Shown: positions 45,833-55,346 of the stretch, in pieces
Layout: each line of letters opens with the position of its first letter
Numbering within the stretch: position 1 is the first letter of the stretch
Assembly (NCBI GenBank): GCA_028282105.1
Contig: JANQIO010000116.1
Location: forward strand, 1 to 59,381
DNA length: 59,381 nucleotides
Direction of reading: 5' to 3'
Origin: Halieaceae bacterium
Lineage (GTDB): Bacteria > Pseudomonadota > Gammaproteobacteria > Pseudomonadales > Halieaceae
The notes under the pieces: model-generated
Seen by the model: the letters and a program-made list of their open reading frames with translations, nothing else
What the model was told of the DNA's origin: nothing
The model's database searches: none
Translations under genes and position numbers: made by a program

Positions 45833-46381
45833 TCAGGAGGTCATCTCCTGCAAGGGGCGTGGCTTCACCAGAAAACTGGCGTCGCCCGCCGACAGCCAGG
45901 CATCGCCGCCCTCGATAGTGCACTGCAGGGCCAGGCCGCTCTGAGCAAGCTCCGCAAGGGCATCACAGCTGGCATCATCAAATTGGTAGACCCGCAGCTT
46001 GTCGAAGCGCGCCAGCGCAGCCGCATGCTTGTCCCACCACACCGGCGTGGCGCGGTCCCCATAGCAGTACAGCACCACCTCCTGTGCACGCCCGCAAGCC
46101 TTGCGCAGCCGTTCGGGGTCAGGCGTGCCCAGCTCCACCCACAGTTCCACGTCACCGCTGAGCGACTTGCGCCACAGGTCCGGTTCGTCATCCGTGCTGA
46201 TGCCGCGCCCGAACTCCAGGCCTTCCGAGGCATGCAGGGCGAAGGCCAGCACCCGCAGCATCATGCGGGCCTCGGTTTCCGACGGGTGGCGGGCCACCGC
46301 GAGGGGAAAATCACCGTACACCTGCCGATCCAGGTCGGCCACGTTGAGGGCGAATTTGTAGACGGCGGACTTCAAGGCCAT
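45833..46381 (-). CDS. yaeQ: YaeQ family protein
   Basis: A 182-aa protein with the YaeQ signature 'MALKSAVYKFALNVADLDRQ' and 'HPSETEARMMLRVLAFAL', plus 'WVELGTPDPERLRKACGRA' and 'VVLYCYGDRA'. The fold is a PD-(D/E)XK nuclease-like one; the role is uncertain (early reports of an RfaH-suppressor function are doubtful). No signal peptide. It is divergent from the SDR gene. Confidence 0.93.
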   Translation of the reverse strand: MALKSAVYKFALNVADLDRQVYGDFPLAVARHPSETEARMMLRVLAFALHASEGLEFGRGISTDDEPDLWRKSLSGDVELWVELGTPDPERLRKACGRAQEVVLYCYGDRATPVWWDKHAAALARFDKLRVYQFDDASCDALAELAQSGLALQCTIEGGDAWLSAGDASFLVKPRPLQEMTS

Positions 46382-46498
46382 AGGAGTTCACAGGCTTTGG
46401 CAGGGGTAGGCATTATTGCAGCTTCCGGCGCGGATGCGTGATAGCGCTTTCTGCCTCACCTTCCGGAGTCTACAATCGCGCTTGTCACTCAGCCGCCG

Positions 46499-47290
46499 AT
46501 GGAAAACACCATGCTCGACTCCCTCTTCACACTGCACAACAAGGTCTGCGTTATCACCGGCGGGTCTCGCGGCCTTGGCTACTTCATGGCCAGGGCGTTT
46601 CTGCAGGCCGGCGCGGCCAGGGTGTACATCACGGCCCGCAAGGCCGAGGCCTGTGAGCAGGCCGCCAGGGAGCTGTCCGAGTTCGGCGAGTGTGTCGCCA
46701 TGCCGGGCAACATCAGTTCCATGGAGGAAATAGACGCCCTGGTCTCGGCGTTGAAGGACAAGGAGCCGGCCGTCCATGTTCTGGTCAACAACGCCGGCGT
46801 CGGCTGGCTGGAGGACCTGGAGGATTTCCCGGAGCAGGGCTGGGACAAGGTCATGGACCTCAACGTCAAGGCGCCCTTCTTCCTGATACAGAAACTGCTG
46901 CCGCTGCTGCGCGCCGGCGCCAGCGCGGAGAACACGGCCAGCATCATCAACATCGGCTCGATTGCCGGTATCTGTGGCGCCACCGATACCTTCAGCTACG
47001 CGCCCAGCAAGGCCGCCGTCCACCAGCTTACCCGCAACCTCGCCGCCGAGTTGGCAGACGACCACATTCGCGTCAATGCGCTGGCGCCCGGGCGTTTCTA
47101 CACGGCCATGACCGAGTATGCCAGTAGCGACGACGCCCTGTTCCAGGAAGAGATAGCGATGATTCCGCTGCACCGCTGGGGGGAAGAAAAAGACATCATC
47201 GGCCCGGCGCTGATGTTCGCCAGCAATGCCGGCGCCCATATTACCGGCCAGATCCTGGCCATCGACGGTGGCACAACGCTGGTACGCTAG
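46499..47290 (+). CDS. Short-chain dehydrogenase/reductase
   Basis: A 263-aa NAD(P)-dependent SDR. The dinucleotide motif is 'ITGGSRGLGYFMA', 'LVNNAGVGW' is the structural NNAG, and the catalytic tetrad is visible as Ser in 'IINIGSIAGICG' and YxxxK in 'FSYAPSKAAVHQL'. The group is that of RhlG or gluconate dehydrogenase-like enzymes, but the substrate is unknown. The start may be 46499 or ATG 46511. It is 51 bp before the BASS transporter gene and may be cotranscribed with it. Confidence 0.9.
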   Translation: MENTMLDSLFTLHNKVCVITGGSRGLGYFMARAFLQAGAARVYITARKAEACEQAARELSEFGECVAMPGNISSMEEIDALVSALKDKEPAVHVLVNNAGVGWLEDLEDFPEQGWDKVMDLNVKAPFFLIQKLLPLLRAGASAENTASIINIGSIAGICGATDTFSYAPSKAAVHQLTRNLAAELADDHIRVNALAPGRFYTAMTEYASSDDALFQEEIAMIPLHRWGEEKDIIGPALMFASNAGAHITGQILAIDGGTTLVR

Positions 47291-47341
47291 TCGCGGCGCG
47301 ACTTCACTAACTACCCCGGACGCACCACAGGCTAAGGCCCC

Positions 47342-48247
47342 ATGTTCGACTTCTATATTCAGCACGAGTACTGGTTTGCGGCCACCCAGCTGGCATTGGC
47401 CATGCTGGGCATGGGCGCCACCCTGCAAGTGCGGGATTTTATCGCCGTGGTGCAGAAACCCCAGGGACTGTTATTCGGCCTGGTGGTCCAGCTGGCCCTG
47501 GTGCCGCTGTTCGCCTGGGCCCTGATTGCGGCCTCCCTGCCGGCCACCGGACTCGCCATCGGACTGGCCCTGTGCGCGGCCATCCCCGGTGGCACTATGT
47601 CCAATGTGCTGACTTTTCTGGCGCGCGGCCACGTGGCGCTGTCGATCGCGCTGACCGCCATCTGCTCATTCGCCTGCCTGCTGACAACGCCGATCGTGCT
47701 GGGGCTGCTGATTTCCACCCAGCTGCCAGGGGAGTTCGAGATGCCCGCCGCCAGAATCGCCATTGAGATCACCCTGATCCTGATGCTGCCGCTGGTGATT
47801 GGCATGGGTGTACTGACGGTGTGGCCGAACGGCTCCGCGCGGTTCTCGAAGCTGTGTATCCGCGCCTCGATACTCATCATCTTCCTGATCGTGATCGGCG
47901 CGGCCGGGGCGGGCCGACTGGATCTGAGCAATTTCAGCGGCGCGGAGATTCTCATCGTGCTGGCCTTCGTCGCCGGCCTGGCGGTGTTCAGTTGGCTGGT
48001 GCCGCAACTGCTGCGCCTCAACGGCCCGGATAGCACCGCGATCAATATCGAAGTCAGCTTCCGCAATATCAACCTGGCGCTATTGATCAAGGCCTCACTG
48101 TTCCCGGCAGTCGTCGGTGTTGCCGACCCGATGGGGGACAAAGTGCTGTTTACCCTGCTGCTCTATGGCGGACTGGTGTTTCCGGTGGCTGCTATCCAGG
48201 TGTTCCTCCATGGCCGGCGCAATCGCGGGCTGGCGGCTGCCAGCTAG
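47342..48247 (+). CDS. Bile acid:sodium symporter (BASS) family transporter
   Basis: A 301-aa inner-membrane protein with eight to ten hydrophobic segments. 'LCAAIPGGTMSNVLTFLARGHVALSIALTAI' style residues (the PGGxxSN crossover) and 'ISFRN'-like 'VSFRNINLALLIK' are the two BASS crossover motifs. Sodium-coupled uptake of an organic anion is expected; the substrate is not known. It lies just after the SDR gene, which may process the same compound. Confidence 0.88.
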   Translation: MFDFYIQHEYWFAATQLALAMLGMGATLQVRDFIAVVQKPQGLLFGLVVQLALVPLFAWALIAASLPATGLAIGLALCAAIPGGTMSNVLTFLARGHVALSIALTAICSFACLLTTPIVLGLLISTQLPGEFEMPAARIAIEITLILMLPLVIGMGVLTVWPNGSARFSKLCIRASILIIFLIVIGAAGAGRLDLSNFSGAEILIVLAFVAGLAVFSWLVPQLLRLNGPDSTAINIEVSFRNINLALLIKASLFPAVVGVADPMGDKVLFTLLLYGGLVFPVAAIQVFLHGRRNRGLAAAS

Positions 48248-48379
48248 CTATGCGCTAGCGGTCGGCTCAGCCCGCCGGCATCAAGGTCGAAGATTTACGG
48301 GCAGCATGCCCACTCCAAAAGCGCCTCTGCAGGCGCCGAGCTGTGCTAGGCTTGCATAAGCGAAAAGCGGAACAAGCCA

Positions 48380-49144
48380 TTGAATAAGTTCGGTTTTTTT
48401 GTCGCCTTCCTGGTGTTTACCCTGTCCATGGTGACCCTGGTGTTGCTGTTGCTGGTAGAGGACCCGGAGCCGCAGGAGGGTGAAGCCACCACGGCCGATG
48501 GCGGGACTGATGTCTCGGCGTCGAAACTGGTGCGTCAGTTCTACAAGGCCAAACGCCTGACCACGGAGGGCGGCCGCAAGGCGGCGGTCAAGCGCCTGAC
48601 CAATCCCCGTTCCGCGGCCGCACGCCTTGATCGCGCCAACCGCGAATCCGAAGGGAATGCGGAGGGCGCTGTCGACACGCCGGGTGTATCGGCGCCAGGC
48701 CAGCCCGGTTCAGGGGCGGACCTGTCTGCGAGTGACGGCAGCGACACCCTTGCACAGGCGAACAATGCCGACTCTGGTGCCGATGCCGCTGGCACCGCGG
48801 AGGCTGAAGCAGCCGAGCCGGTGCAGTTCAAATCGCTGGTGTGGACACCCTCCAACGACTCACCGCCTTACTCCGTTTCCCTCGGCACTTTCAGCAGCAA
48901 GCGCGCCGGCGCGCCGACCGTGGAGCGACTGGAGCTGGCCGAATACCAGCCTCGCTGGGCCCGGGTGACAGTCGATGAATACAACGGCAGTCGCGAGGCC
49001 TGGCTACTCTATACCGAGAGCTGTGACGACCACGACTGTATCGACAGAGTACAGTGGGAGCTCAAGCAACTGGGTCTTTACGGTCGATTGATTGTTGAGC
49101 CTTCCGCCGAGCAGGCACCTGCCGCGGACACTCCCGCGTCCTGA
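48380..49144 (+). CDS. Membrane-anchored SPOR-like domain protein
   Basis: A 254-aa protein beginning at a TTG with CGGAAC upstream. One membrane helix (6-27, 'FFVAFLVFTLSMVTLVLLLLV') is followed by a long low-complexity Ala/Gly/Ser/Asp region (35-155) and a C-terminal fold at about 163-240 ('PPYSVSLGTFSSKRAG', 'YQPRWARVTVDEYNGSREAW', 'VQWELKQLGLYGRL'). The order and pattern resemble a SPOR peptidoglycan-binding domain on an inner-membrane anchor. A cysteine pair ('ESCDDHDC') may form a disulfide. SPOR identity is moderate; it could be a divergent copy. Confidence 0.68.
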   Translation: MNKFGFFVAFLVFTLSMVTLVLLLLVEDPEPQEGEATTADGGTDVSASKLVRQFYKAKRLTTEGGRKAAVKRLTNPRSAAARLDRANRESEGNAEGAVDTPGVSAPGQPGSGADLSASDGSDTLAQANNADSGADAAGTAEAEAAEPVQFKSLVWTPSNDSPPYSVSLGTFSSKRAGAPTVERLELAEYQPRWARVTVDEYNGSREAWLLYTESCDDHDCIDRVQWELKQLGLYGRLIVEPSAEQAPAADTPAS

Positions 49145-49155
49145 AGACATCCGCG

Positions 49156-49431
49156 CTACAGTTGACCGTGTAGCTTGTGGGGTCTGTTCCAGCGCGCCTG
49201 GCCACGGTCGCCGACGTAGTAGACCAGCAAGTCTGCCCGACCCCGCGAGGAGAAATACACCCGGGTACTGGCCTTGCCCCACTCCCGGGTGACATACCAG
49301 CAGCTGTCACCGTGCGCCTGGCCGCGGCTGCGCGACAGGTATACCCAAAGATGGGCCTCACCCGGGTCGTCCACCACGTAGGCAAGCACCTCGGCATCGG
49401 GCTGGCGGTAGGTCTGGTAGATTACGGCCAT
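49156..49431 (-). CDS. DUF6150 family protein
   Basis: A 91-aa protein with repeated strands of the type 'EAHLWVYLSRSRGQAHGDS', 'TREWGKASTRVYFSSRGRADLL' and 'VYYVGDRGQARWNRPH', as in DUF6150. It has no signal peptide and no catalytic motif is known. It is divergent from the next small gene, with about 20 bp between starts. Confidence 0.75.
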   Translation of the reverse strand: MAVIYQTYRQPDAEVLAYVVDDPGEAHLWVYLSRSRGQAHGDSCWYVTREWGKASTRVYFSSRGRADLLVYYVGDRGQARWNRPHKLHGQL

Positions 49432-49451
49432 TGCACTACACTCATGGGATC

Positions 49452-49757
49452 ATGCGTCGATCACGTCACAGCATCAGCCGCCAGCCCTATGCCGATATGG
49501 GCACCGTCAGGCTGCCCTCCGGCCGCACCGCGCTGGCGCGGCGTTACGCTCCGGGCGATACACGCACCAGCACACTTGCGTCGGTAAAGCGCCAGGAGGT
49601 ACCGCGGCGGCAGACCGCCTCCACGCCGCTGGAAGTGCCGATGGAACGGCGTCAGAAAACCGCGCTCTATTACAGCCTCGATCCGGAAACCCGCGAAGAG
49701 CTCAACGGCTTCAGCCGCCACGGCAACCGGGGACGCAGTCGCTACCAGGAGGGCTGA
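49452..49757 (+). CDS. Small basic protein of unknown function
   Basis: I do not recognise the family. ATG 49452 begins a 101-aa, Arg-rich product ('MRRSRHSISRQPYADMG', 'TALARRYAPGDTRTSTLASV', 'LYYSLDPETREELNGF'). No signal peptide or membrane segment. It overlaps the convergent GNAT gene by 47 bp. It may be a real short gene, but composition alone does not prove it. Confidence 0.5.
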   Translation: MRRSRHSISRQPYADMGTVRLPSGRTALARRYAPGDTRTSTLASVKRQEVPRRQTASTPLEVPMERRQKTALYYSLDPETREELNGFSRHGNRGRSRYQEG

Positions 49758-50247
49758 GCAGCCGCTGCAGGTAGTAATACTGCTGGCCGGGCGCCGGGTG
49801 ATCGTCGATATGCCCCACCAGCTCAAAACCCCGGTGCCGGTAAAAGCCGTAATTGTGTACCGTGGTTGTTTCCAGCAGCAGCCGGTCACAGCCCTGTTCC
49901 AGAGCGAAGCTTTCCAGGGCGTCCATCAGCGCAGCACCCAGGCCATAACCACGCTGCGTTTCGTCCACCCACAGGGAGAACACATTGAGCGCGTTCCAGC
50001 GGGTGCCCGCCGTCGCGCCACCGAGCAGCTCGTCATCGCCGTTACGGATGTACAGCCGCAGCTCGACCTGGCTGCCATGATGCTGTGATGGCATGGCGTC
50101 ACGTTCATAGGCTATCAGCGCCTCATCCACCGGGTTGTCACTGCTATTCGCCTGCCACACCTCCCGCACCATGGTCAGTTGCTCGGCGGGCGCCGGCATG
50201 GTCCCCGCCTGCAGCATGTCGTCTCCAGGCAAGTGGCTACTGATCAT
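49711..50247 (-). CDS. GNAT family N-acetyltransferase at the end of the T6SS operon
   Basis: A 178-aa acetyltransferase with 'LWVDETQRGYGLGAALMDALESFA' (acetyl-CoA motif A) and 'NYGFYRHRGFELVGHIDD' (motif B). Its ATG overlaps the tssA stop by 11 bp, so it is probably made from the T6SS transcript. The acceptor is unknown. Whether it helps the T6SS or is a passenger cannot be told. Confidence 0.87.
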   Translation of the reverse strand: MISSHLPGDDMLQAGTMPAPAEQLTMVREVWQANSSDNPVDEALIAYERDAMPSQHHGSQVELRLYIRNGDDELLGGATAGTRWNALNVFSLWVDETQRGYGLGAALMDALESFALEQGCDRLLLETTTVHNYGFYRHRGFELVGHIDDHPAPGQQYYYLQRLLSPPGSDCVPGCRGG

Positions 50248-51331
50248 TTAGGGTAATCCCCAGCACGTCAAAGATATTAAGCTGGCCCTGGTGCTGCACG
50301 AACAGCTCCTGGTACAGCTCGGGCGTTGTCAGGTTGCCCCACTCGATGGCGCGCATTACCAGGTAGGGAGCCGGGCTGTGGGGCTCCACCCGCACCAGGT
50401 ACTCTGCCGCCTCGGCCAGCGCGTTGTAGGCCTGATCACGATTGGTGATGGGCCCGCCACTGCCACCGCCGCCGGCGCTGCCCCCGGCGTCCTCGGCACC
50501 TCCGGCGGGATCACTGTCCGCAGGCGCCGCGGCCATCAGTACCCCGCGCTTGCGCAGCTGGTCATCCACCAGCGCGTAGATGTCATTCAGCAAACCAGTG
50601 ACCTTGCCAAGGCTGGGGGACTGGTTGCCGCACTGCTCGTCCAACAGACCGATGAAACGCTCGATCTCCGCCAGCGCCGTTTCCAGCTCTGCGTGCAGTG
50701 CACGGTAGTGGCCGGTGGGCGTTGCGGATATCGCCGCCTGTATATCCATGACGCCGAGTGTTGCCGTCTCTCGATCCAACTCTGCCTGCTGGGACAGGTT
50801 GGCCAATTCCCAGTCCGACCAGGAGAAGCTGCGCTCCCCCGACCCCGCGGCCGTAATCGGCACCAACCGCAGCGCCGGTAGCAGTTTGTCATTGGCCCAA
50901 CCGACCGGGTTTAGCCGGTACTCCAGGTCGTCGTCGACAATCTCCGGGTGCATGTTTTCCCAGTAGGTTTCACAGAGGCTGTGCAACAGGGTCATGCAGG
51001 GCGCGATGCCGGCAAATCCAAAGCGATGAATCTGCGCCTCCAGCAGCCAGAAGCCCAGCTGCAAATCCTTGCTCTTATTGGCGATGGCATCCGCTGCCAC
51101 GTCCGCCACCGTGGTCCAGTCCGCCTGCTTGAGATCGTGCACCCACACACCCTGGGGCAGTGACGGGTCGTCTTCCCGGCGGGCCTCCTTGATAGTCTGG
51201 TAGATGCCGTTGTAGCGCACGCTGATGCCCGCGGGCATACGGTCCTCGATCGGCGCCAGCAGGTCCGCCAGCGGAATGCCCACCTGCTCGGCCAACTGCT
51301 GTTCTGAATTGAAAACGGTATCAGTCATCAT
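50237..51331 (-). CDS. tssA: T6SS component TssA (ImpA family)
   Basis: TssA helps assemble the T6SS baseplate and tail. The 364-aa protein has the ImpA_N block 'ISVRYNGIYQTIKEARREDD' and 'LQLGFWLLEAQIHRFGFAG', followed by 'LCETYWENMHPEIVDDDLEYR', all diagnostic. A Gly/Ser linker (about 275-295) precedes a C-terminal domain with 'YLVRVEPHSPAPYLVMRAIEW', which marks the short TssA class. It lies 17 bp after tssM. Confidence 0.93.
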   Translation of the reverse strand: MMTDTVFNSEQQLAEQVGIPLADLLAPIEDRMPAGISVRYNGIYQTIKEARREDDPSLPQGVWVHDLKQADWTTVADVAADAIANKSKDLQLGFWLLEAQIHRFGFAGIAPCMTLLHSLCETYWENMHPEIVDDDLEYRLNPVGWANDKLLPALRLVPITAAGSGERSFSWSDWELANLSQQAELDRETATLGVMDIQAAISATPTGHYRALHAELETALAEIERFIGLLDEQCGNQSPSLGKVTGLLNDIYALVDDQLRKRGVLMAAAPADSDPAGGAEDAGGSAGGGGSGGPITNRDQAYNALAEAAEYLVRVEPHSPAPYLVMRAIEWGNLTTPELYQELFVQHQGQLNIFDVLGITLNDQ

Positions 51332-51348
51332 GATGCATCACCTGTTTA

Positions 51349-54300
51349 CTACTGGTTGGCCGCCACCGCACCACCGGGAACCGTGGGGGCGTAGGCGGGG
51401 AATTCTCTGGGCCAGCTCAACAGCTCCTGGCTGCCGTCTTCGGTGCTGTGCCGATAGATGCCCAGCCGGATGAAAGCGTTGCTACGCGCATCGCTGTCGA
51501 GTTCGGCCTCGCCGACACCGCGCAGCGGAGTGACAAAGTTGAGTACCAGCTCGCGCCCCTCCCCATCCAGATCCGGCAGCGAAGAACGATGGCGATCCAC
51601 CAGCCGCATCAGCGACCAGGTGGAGTTGTCGCGATAGTAGGCGGTACGGCCGCGCACCGAGTCGACGCCCCTGCCCAGCACTGGGGCGACCGGTGCCGTG
51701 TCGGCCCAGCTCAGGCTAACCTCGAAGGGCGCCCCAAACTGCCAGATAAACTCGCTGTCCTGGCCCGGTGAGCTGGCACTGTAAGCGCCGGAGTGCACGC
51801 GCCACAGCTTGATGTTGGCGGCGTAGTCATCCAGCGGCGCGCCGCCGCGGAAACGCAGGGTAAGCCCCAGCCCGGACTCGGTGATCGGGACATTGGATTC
51901 AATGCCGGTGCTAAACAGCGCAGCCACGCCGTCCATGTTCTCGATGAACTCCGCCGCCGCAGCATAGGCGGCATCGCTACCCTGGGCGCGCATCTGGTCC
52001 AACAGGCCCGGCCGCAGCTTGTTGTAGCGGGCAAAGAAGCGCCTGACGTCAGCCAGGCTGGCGTCGCCCTCGTCACGCTCGCCGGTGCCAACAAAGGGGT
52101 AGCGATAGCGCAAGCTTGTATTGAAGCTGTCTGCGAGAAGCTGGTAGTCCTCGAGGGTGGACTGGTTGTAGAAGCCGCGGCAGAGTCCTGCCACCCGCCC
52201 GGCGATCCGCTGCCGGGTAGCCGTAAACAAGTCCTGGGCGCCCGCGGAGACCGGGTCCAGTTCATTGCAGGACGCCCAGCTCGCCTCCCCCAGCGTCACC
52301 GCAATGTAGTCTTCCAGCGCCTGCATACTGCTGGAACCACCGCCATCGCTGGCCGCGTTGGCTTCCTTCACGGTGGCCAGCCACAGTTCGAACAGCGCAA
52401 ACTTGCCACGATAGTGGCGCGGCTCTGCATTCATGAGGAAGGTGACGACGGGCTCTGCGTAGACCCGGGCCACGTGATTGGCCCGGTCTCGCTGCAGCCT
52501 GAGCCAGCCCGGCAGCTGTTCGGGGGTCTTGCGGAAGGCGCCGCTCATGACCGAATCGGCCTGGAAGGAGGGCTTGTCCGCCAGGGCGTAAAGTCGCCCG
52601 CTCATCGTCAGCGTATTGATGTCCTCCAGCAGCGCGATGGCATAGCCGCTGACCGTGGACTGCAACTGCTCGTGGGCAGCCACCATGCCGAGGCGCTGGA
52701 ACAGGCCGTCAATCCGCAGCAATAGCTCCAGGGAACTGGTGAAGGCCTTGACCCGGGTGGCCACCTGCTGCTCATTGATATCCACCGGCCGCTTGACGGC
52801 ACCGGCGCCGGGTTGGAAGCCGTCCGGTGCCACCTGGGCGGCGCCGATGGCCGCTTCCATCACCACCCGCAACTGCTGCATCGCCAGTAGCTGTCCGGTG
52901 AGATTGGGTTCGGCCACGTCCGTAGCTGGAATCAGCCGGCCGAAGTGTAGCAGCGCCAGTTCCTCGTACTCGGCATAGTAATCCAGTGCCCGCTGCAGCA
53001 GCTCCGCGCTCCAGACATACTGCGCATCTTCGCGCCATAACCACCAGTTGTCCGTGGGCGCCTGGAAGAATCCTGAATACAACAGCGGCTCGACGACCTC
53101 GCGCAGCGCCGCGGCGTTGTCGGAGAACTGCACTTCGCCCTCTGCGTCGGTGACAAAGGCGGCACCGAGAATGTCGAAGTTTCGGTTGCTGACCTCGGCC
53201 AGTGCCGCGTCACAGCCTTCGGGTTCGACCACCTCGAGCGCATCCTGCAGCTTCACCTGCCGCGGCCGCTGGGCTTCGGTGCGCTCGCCCTTGTCGAAGG
53301 CATCCAGGTTCTCCTGCATGCGTAACAGCTCGGTAGTCGCGGCCCGGCAGGGATGGCGCTCCAGGTCCGGGTTGAGCCAGGTATCCTGGGCATCGTCGTA
53401 CCAGGCGGCAAAGCGACGTAGGCCGCTGGCAAGGTCCGGGCTGAGCTTTTCACCCGCCATGAGATCACGAAGCTGGTCCAGGAAGCCCAACGGTGAGCCG
53501 GCGTCCTGGGATTCCGGAATAGCCTTGAGGCTGCTGACCTCGTGCTGAATATAGTGCTCGCTCACCACGGTTGCCCGGTGGCTGAACTCCGCCTTCCAGT
53601 CCAGGGCGCCGTCGCCCTGGCCTTCACAGAGCGGGAAACCGAAGCGCAGGCGGTGTTCAAAGCTGGACAGCGCCGCCTCATAGAGCTCTGAGTTCCGATA
53701 CAGGGAGGCCGGCACGCTGCCGCCGTACAGCCCCTCCACCAGCGTCACCAGGTCATCGAGTGACTGCTCTTCATTGGCGCCGCCCGCCAGGGTCAACTCC
53801 CGGAATACATCGAGCTGGTACAGGTAGTAGTTCACCTGGTCCAGCCAGTTGAGCAAGGCCACATCATCGAACTCCAGCAGGTTGATACCCCGCTCGCGCA
53901 GCTTGCACTCCAGCGCCGGTGCGATCACATCGCCCAGCTTTTCATTGCCCAGGTAGTCGATTACACCGCGGCCCGGGAGCCGTAGGTAGGAAATCGGCAT
54001 AGAGGCTCGGACCAGGGGTCGGGCCTCCATGCGCGACATACCGCGCAGGATCTCTTCCACGGCGGTTTCCTGGCTGTACTCGCGATTGTTGTAGCGCTCG
54101 ATGCGATGTAATTGCTGAGCCACCGACTCGCTCTGGTCGCGCAGGCTCAGGGTATCCGCCAGCAGCCAGCTGGCCAGCGCCAGCACTGTGGCTGCAGTGC
54201 CGAGCTGGTACCAGCGGATACGGCGATTGGCCGATAACAGCGACTTGCCGGTAGGCACCGCGAGGTTGGCCTCCGGCACCACCTTGCCGCCAATCATATC

Positions 54301-55341
54301 GGTGAGGAAGGAGGGTGCGGCGTCGCCGCTGCCCTGCCCCGACAGGTAAACGCCGCGCAGATTAAGCAGGCCGGCCTCGCGGATTTCCTGGATGATAGGC
54401 CGCATCAGGATTTCCAGGCCCCGGTGCACGTTTTCAAGTTCGCGTGGCAGCACCAGCAGGCGCGAGGTGTCCAGCCGCTTGCCGGATGCCGCCAGCACGG
54501 TGACCCGCTCGCTCACCGCAGAGATGATGGACTCAAAGCCCTCTTCGATAGGACCGCGCTCCACGTCTGGTGATACCGGGCTCGCCTGCTGCCGAGACCA
54601 GCCCAGCATCTGCCCGCGCTCGTTGTCATCCAGGGCGCTGTAGAGCGCGTCGAACCCGTCCAGGCCCTCGCAATCCTTGACCACGATGTAGTAAGGCAGC
54701 ACAAAACCGTAGCGACTGCTGATCTCGCTCATGCGGCGCGCGTAGGCCTGCATCGCCATCTGCGCGCTGCTGCGCTCCTCGGGCTGAGCCGCCTGGCGCA
54801 GCAGCTTAAGCGGCAACACCAGCAGCAGGCCATCCAGCGGCCGTTCCGGGCGGTAGTCCTGCACCCGCTCGATCAGGCTGCGCCAGGCCTCTTCCTCGCT
54901 GAGGTCCTCGGTCTCACCGGCGGTGGTTTCGATGACCGCACAGCCGCGGTAGAAGTGCCAGGTACCAGCGGCGCCCGACATCTTGCGCTCACGGCGGCTG
55001 ACGAACTGGCGACCGCCGGCATCCAGGGCGTCGAGCAAGGTGTCCCGCCCCTCCGGTTCACAGAGCATCAGGTACCAGGCATCGCGGTACAGCCACTTGC
55101 GTGGCGTCAGCAGGAACTTGAAAAACTGATAAACACGGCGCGGCACACCCACCAGCCAGCGCCAGATGCGTACCAGGAAGAAGGGCTTTTTGCGTTCTTC
55201 CTCTGACAGCCCGCGGTCGGCCCGCCGCAGCCAGTAGAGAATAAGCAACAGCGACAACAGTGCCAGAATCGCCGATGCCGCCATGGCCTCAATGCGCCAG
55301 GCGACAAGGAATTCCGGAAACTTGATGCCAAAGATGCCCAT
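51349..55341 (-). CDS. tssM: T6SS membrane component TssM (IcmF) with degenerate P-loop
   Basis: TssM spans the inner membrane and periplasm and joins TssL to TssJ. The 1330-aa protein has an N-terminal membrane helix (about 20-38), a cytosolic domain, another helix (about 372-395) and a large periplasmic part. IcmF-type marks include 'LRQAAQPEERSSAQMAMQAY', 'SSRYGFVLPYYIVVKDCEGL' and the C-terminal 'RYRYPFVGTGERDEGDASLADV'. Where most TssM have a Walker A GxxxxGK(S/T), residues 90-104 read WYLMLCEPEGRDTLL, so ATP binding is probably lost. It starts 5 bp after tssL. Confidence 0.92.
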   Translation of the reverse strand: MGIFGIKFPEFLVAWRIEAMAASAILALLSLLLILYWLRRADRGLSEEERKKPFFLVRIWRWLVGVPRRVYQFFKFLLTPRKWLYRDAWYLMLCEPEGRDTLLDALDAGGRQFVSRRERKMSGAAGTWHFYRGCAVIETTAGETEDLSEEEAWRSLIERVQDYRPERPLDGLLLVLPLKLLRQAAQPEERSSAQMAMQAYARRMSEISSRYGFVLPYYIVVKDCEGLDGFDALYSALDDNERGQMLGWSRQQASPVSPDVERGPIEEGFESIISAVSERVTVLAASGKRLDTSRLLVLPRELENVHRGLEILMRPIIQEIREAGLLNLRGVYLSGQGSGDAAPSFLTDMIGGKVVPEANLAVPTGKSLLSANRRIRWYQLGTAATVLALASWLLADTLSLRDQSESVAQQLHRIERYNNREYSQETAVEEILRGMSRMEARPLVRASMPISYLRLPGRGVIDYLGNEKLGDVIAPALECKLRERGINLLEFDDVALLNWLDQVNYYLYQLDVFRELTLAGGANEEQSLDDLVTLVEGLYGGSVPASLYRNSELYEAALSSFEHRLRFGFPLCEGQGDGALDWKAEFSHRATVVSEHYIQHEVSSLKAIPESQDAGSPLGFLDQLRDLMAGEKLSPDLASGLRRFAAWYDDAQDTWLNPDLERHPCRAATTELLRMQENLDAFDKGERTEAQRPRQVKLQDALEVVEPEGCDAALAEVSNRNFDILGAAFVTDAEGEVQFSDNAAALREVVEPLLYSGFFQAPTDNWWLWREDAQYVWSAELLQRALDYYAEYEELALLHFGRLIPATDVAEPNLTGQLLAMQQLRVVMEAAIGAAQVAPDGFQPGAGAVKRPVDINEQQVATRVKAFTSSLELLLRIDGLFQRLGMVAAHEQLQSTVSGYAIALLEDINTLTMSGRLYALADKPSFQADSVMSGAFRKTPEQLPGWLRLQRDRANHVARVYAEPVVTFLMNAEPRHYRGKFALFELWLATVKEANAASDGGGSSSMQALEDYIAVTLGEASWASCNELDPVSAGAQDLFTATRQRIAGRVAGLCRGFYNQSTLEDYQLLADSFNTSLRYRYPFVGTGERDEGDASLADVRRFFARYNKLRPGLLDQMRAQGSDAAYAAAAEFIENMDGVAALFSTGIESNVPITESGLGLTLRFRGGAPLDDYAANIKLWRVHSGAYSASSPGQDSEFIWQFGAPFEVSLSWADTAPVAPVLGRGVDSVRGRTAYYRDNSTWSLMRLVDRHRSSLPDLDGEGRELVLNFVTPLRGVGEAELDSDARSNAFIRLGIYRHSTEDGSQELLSWPREFPAYAPTVPGGAVAANQ

Positions 55342-55346
55342 AGCCG

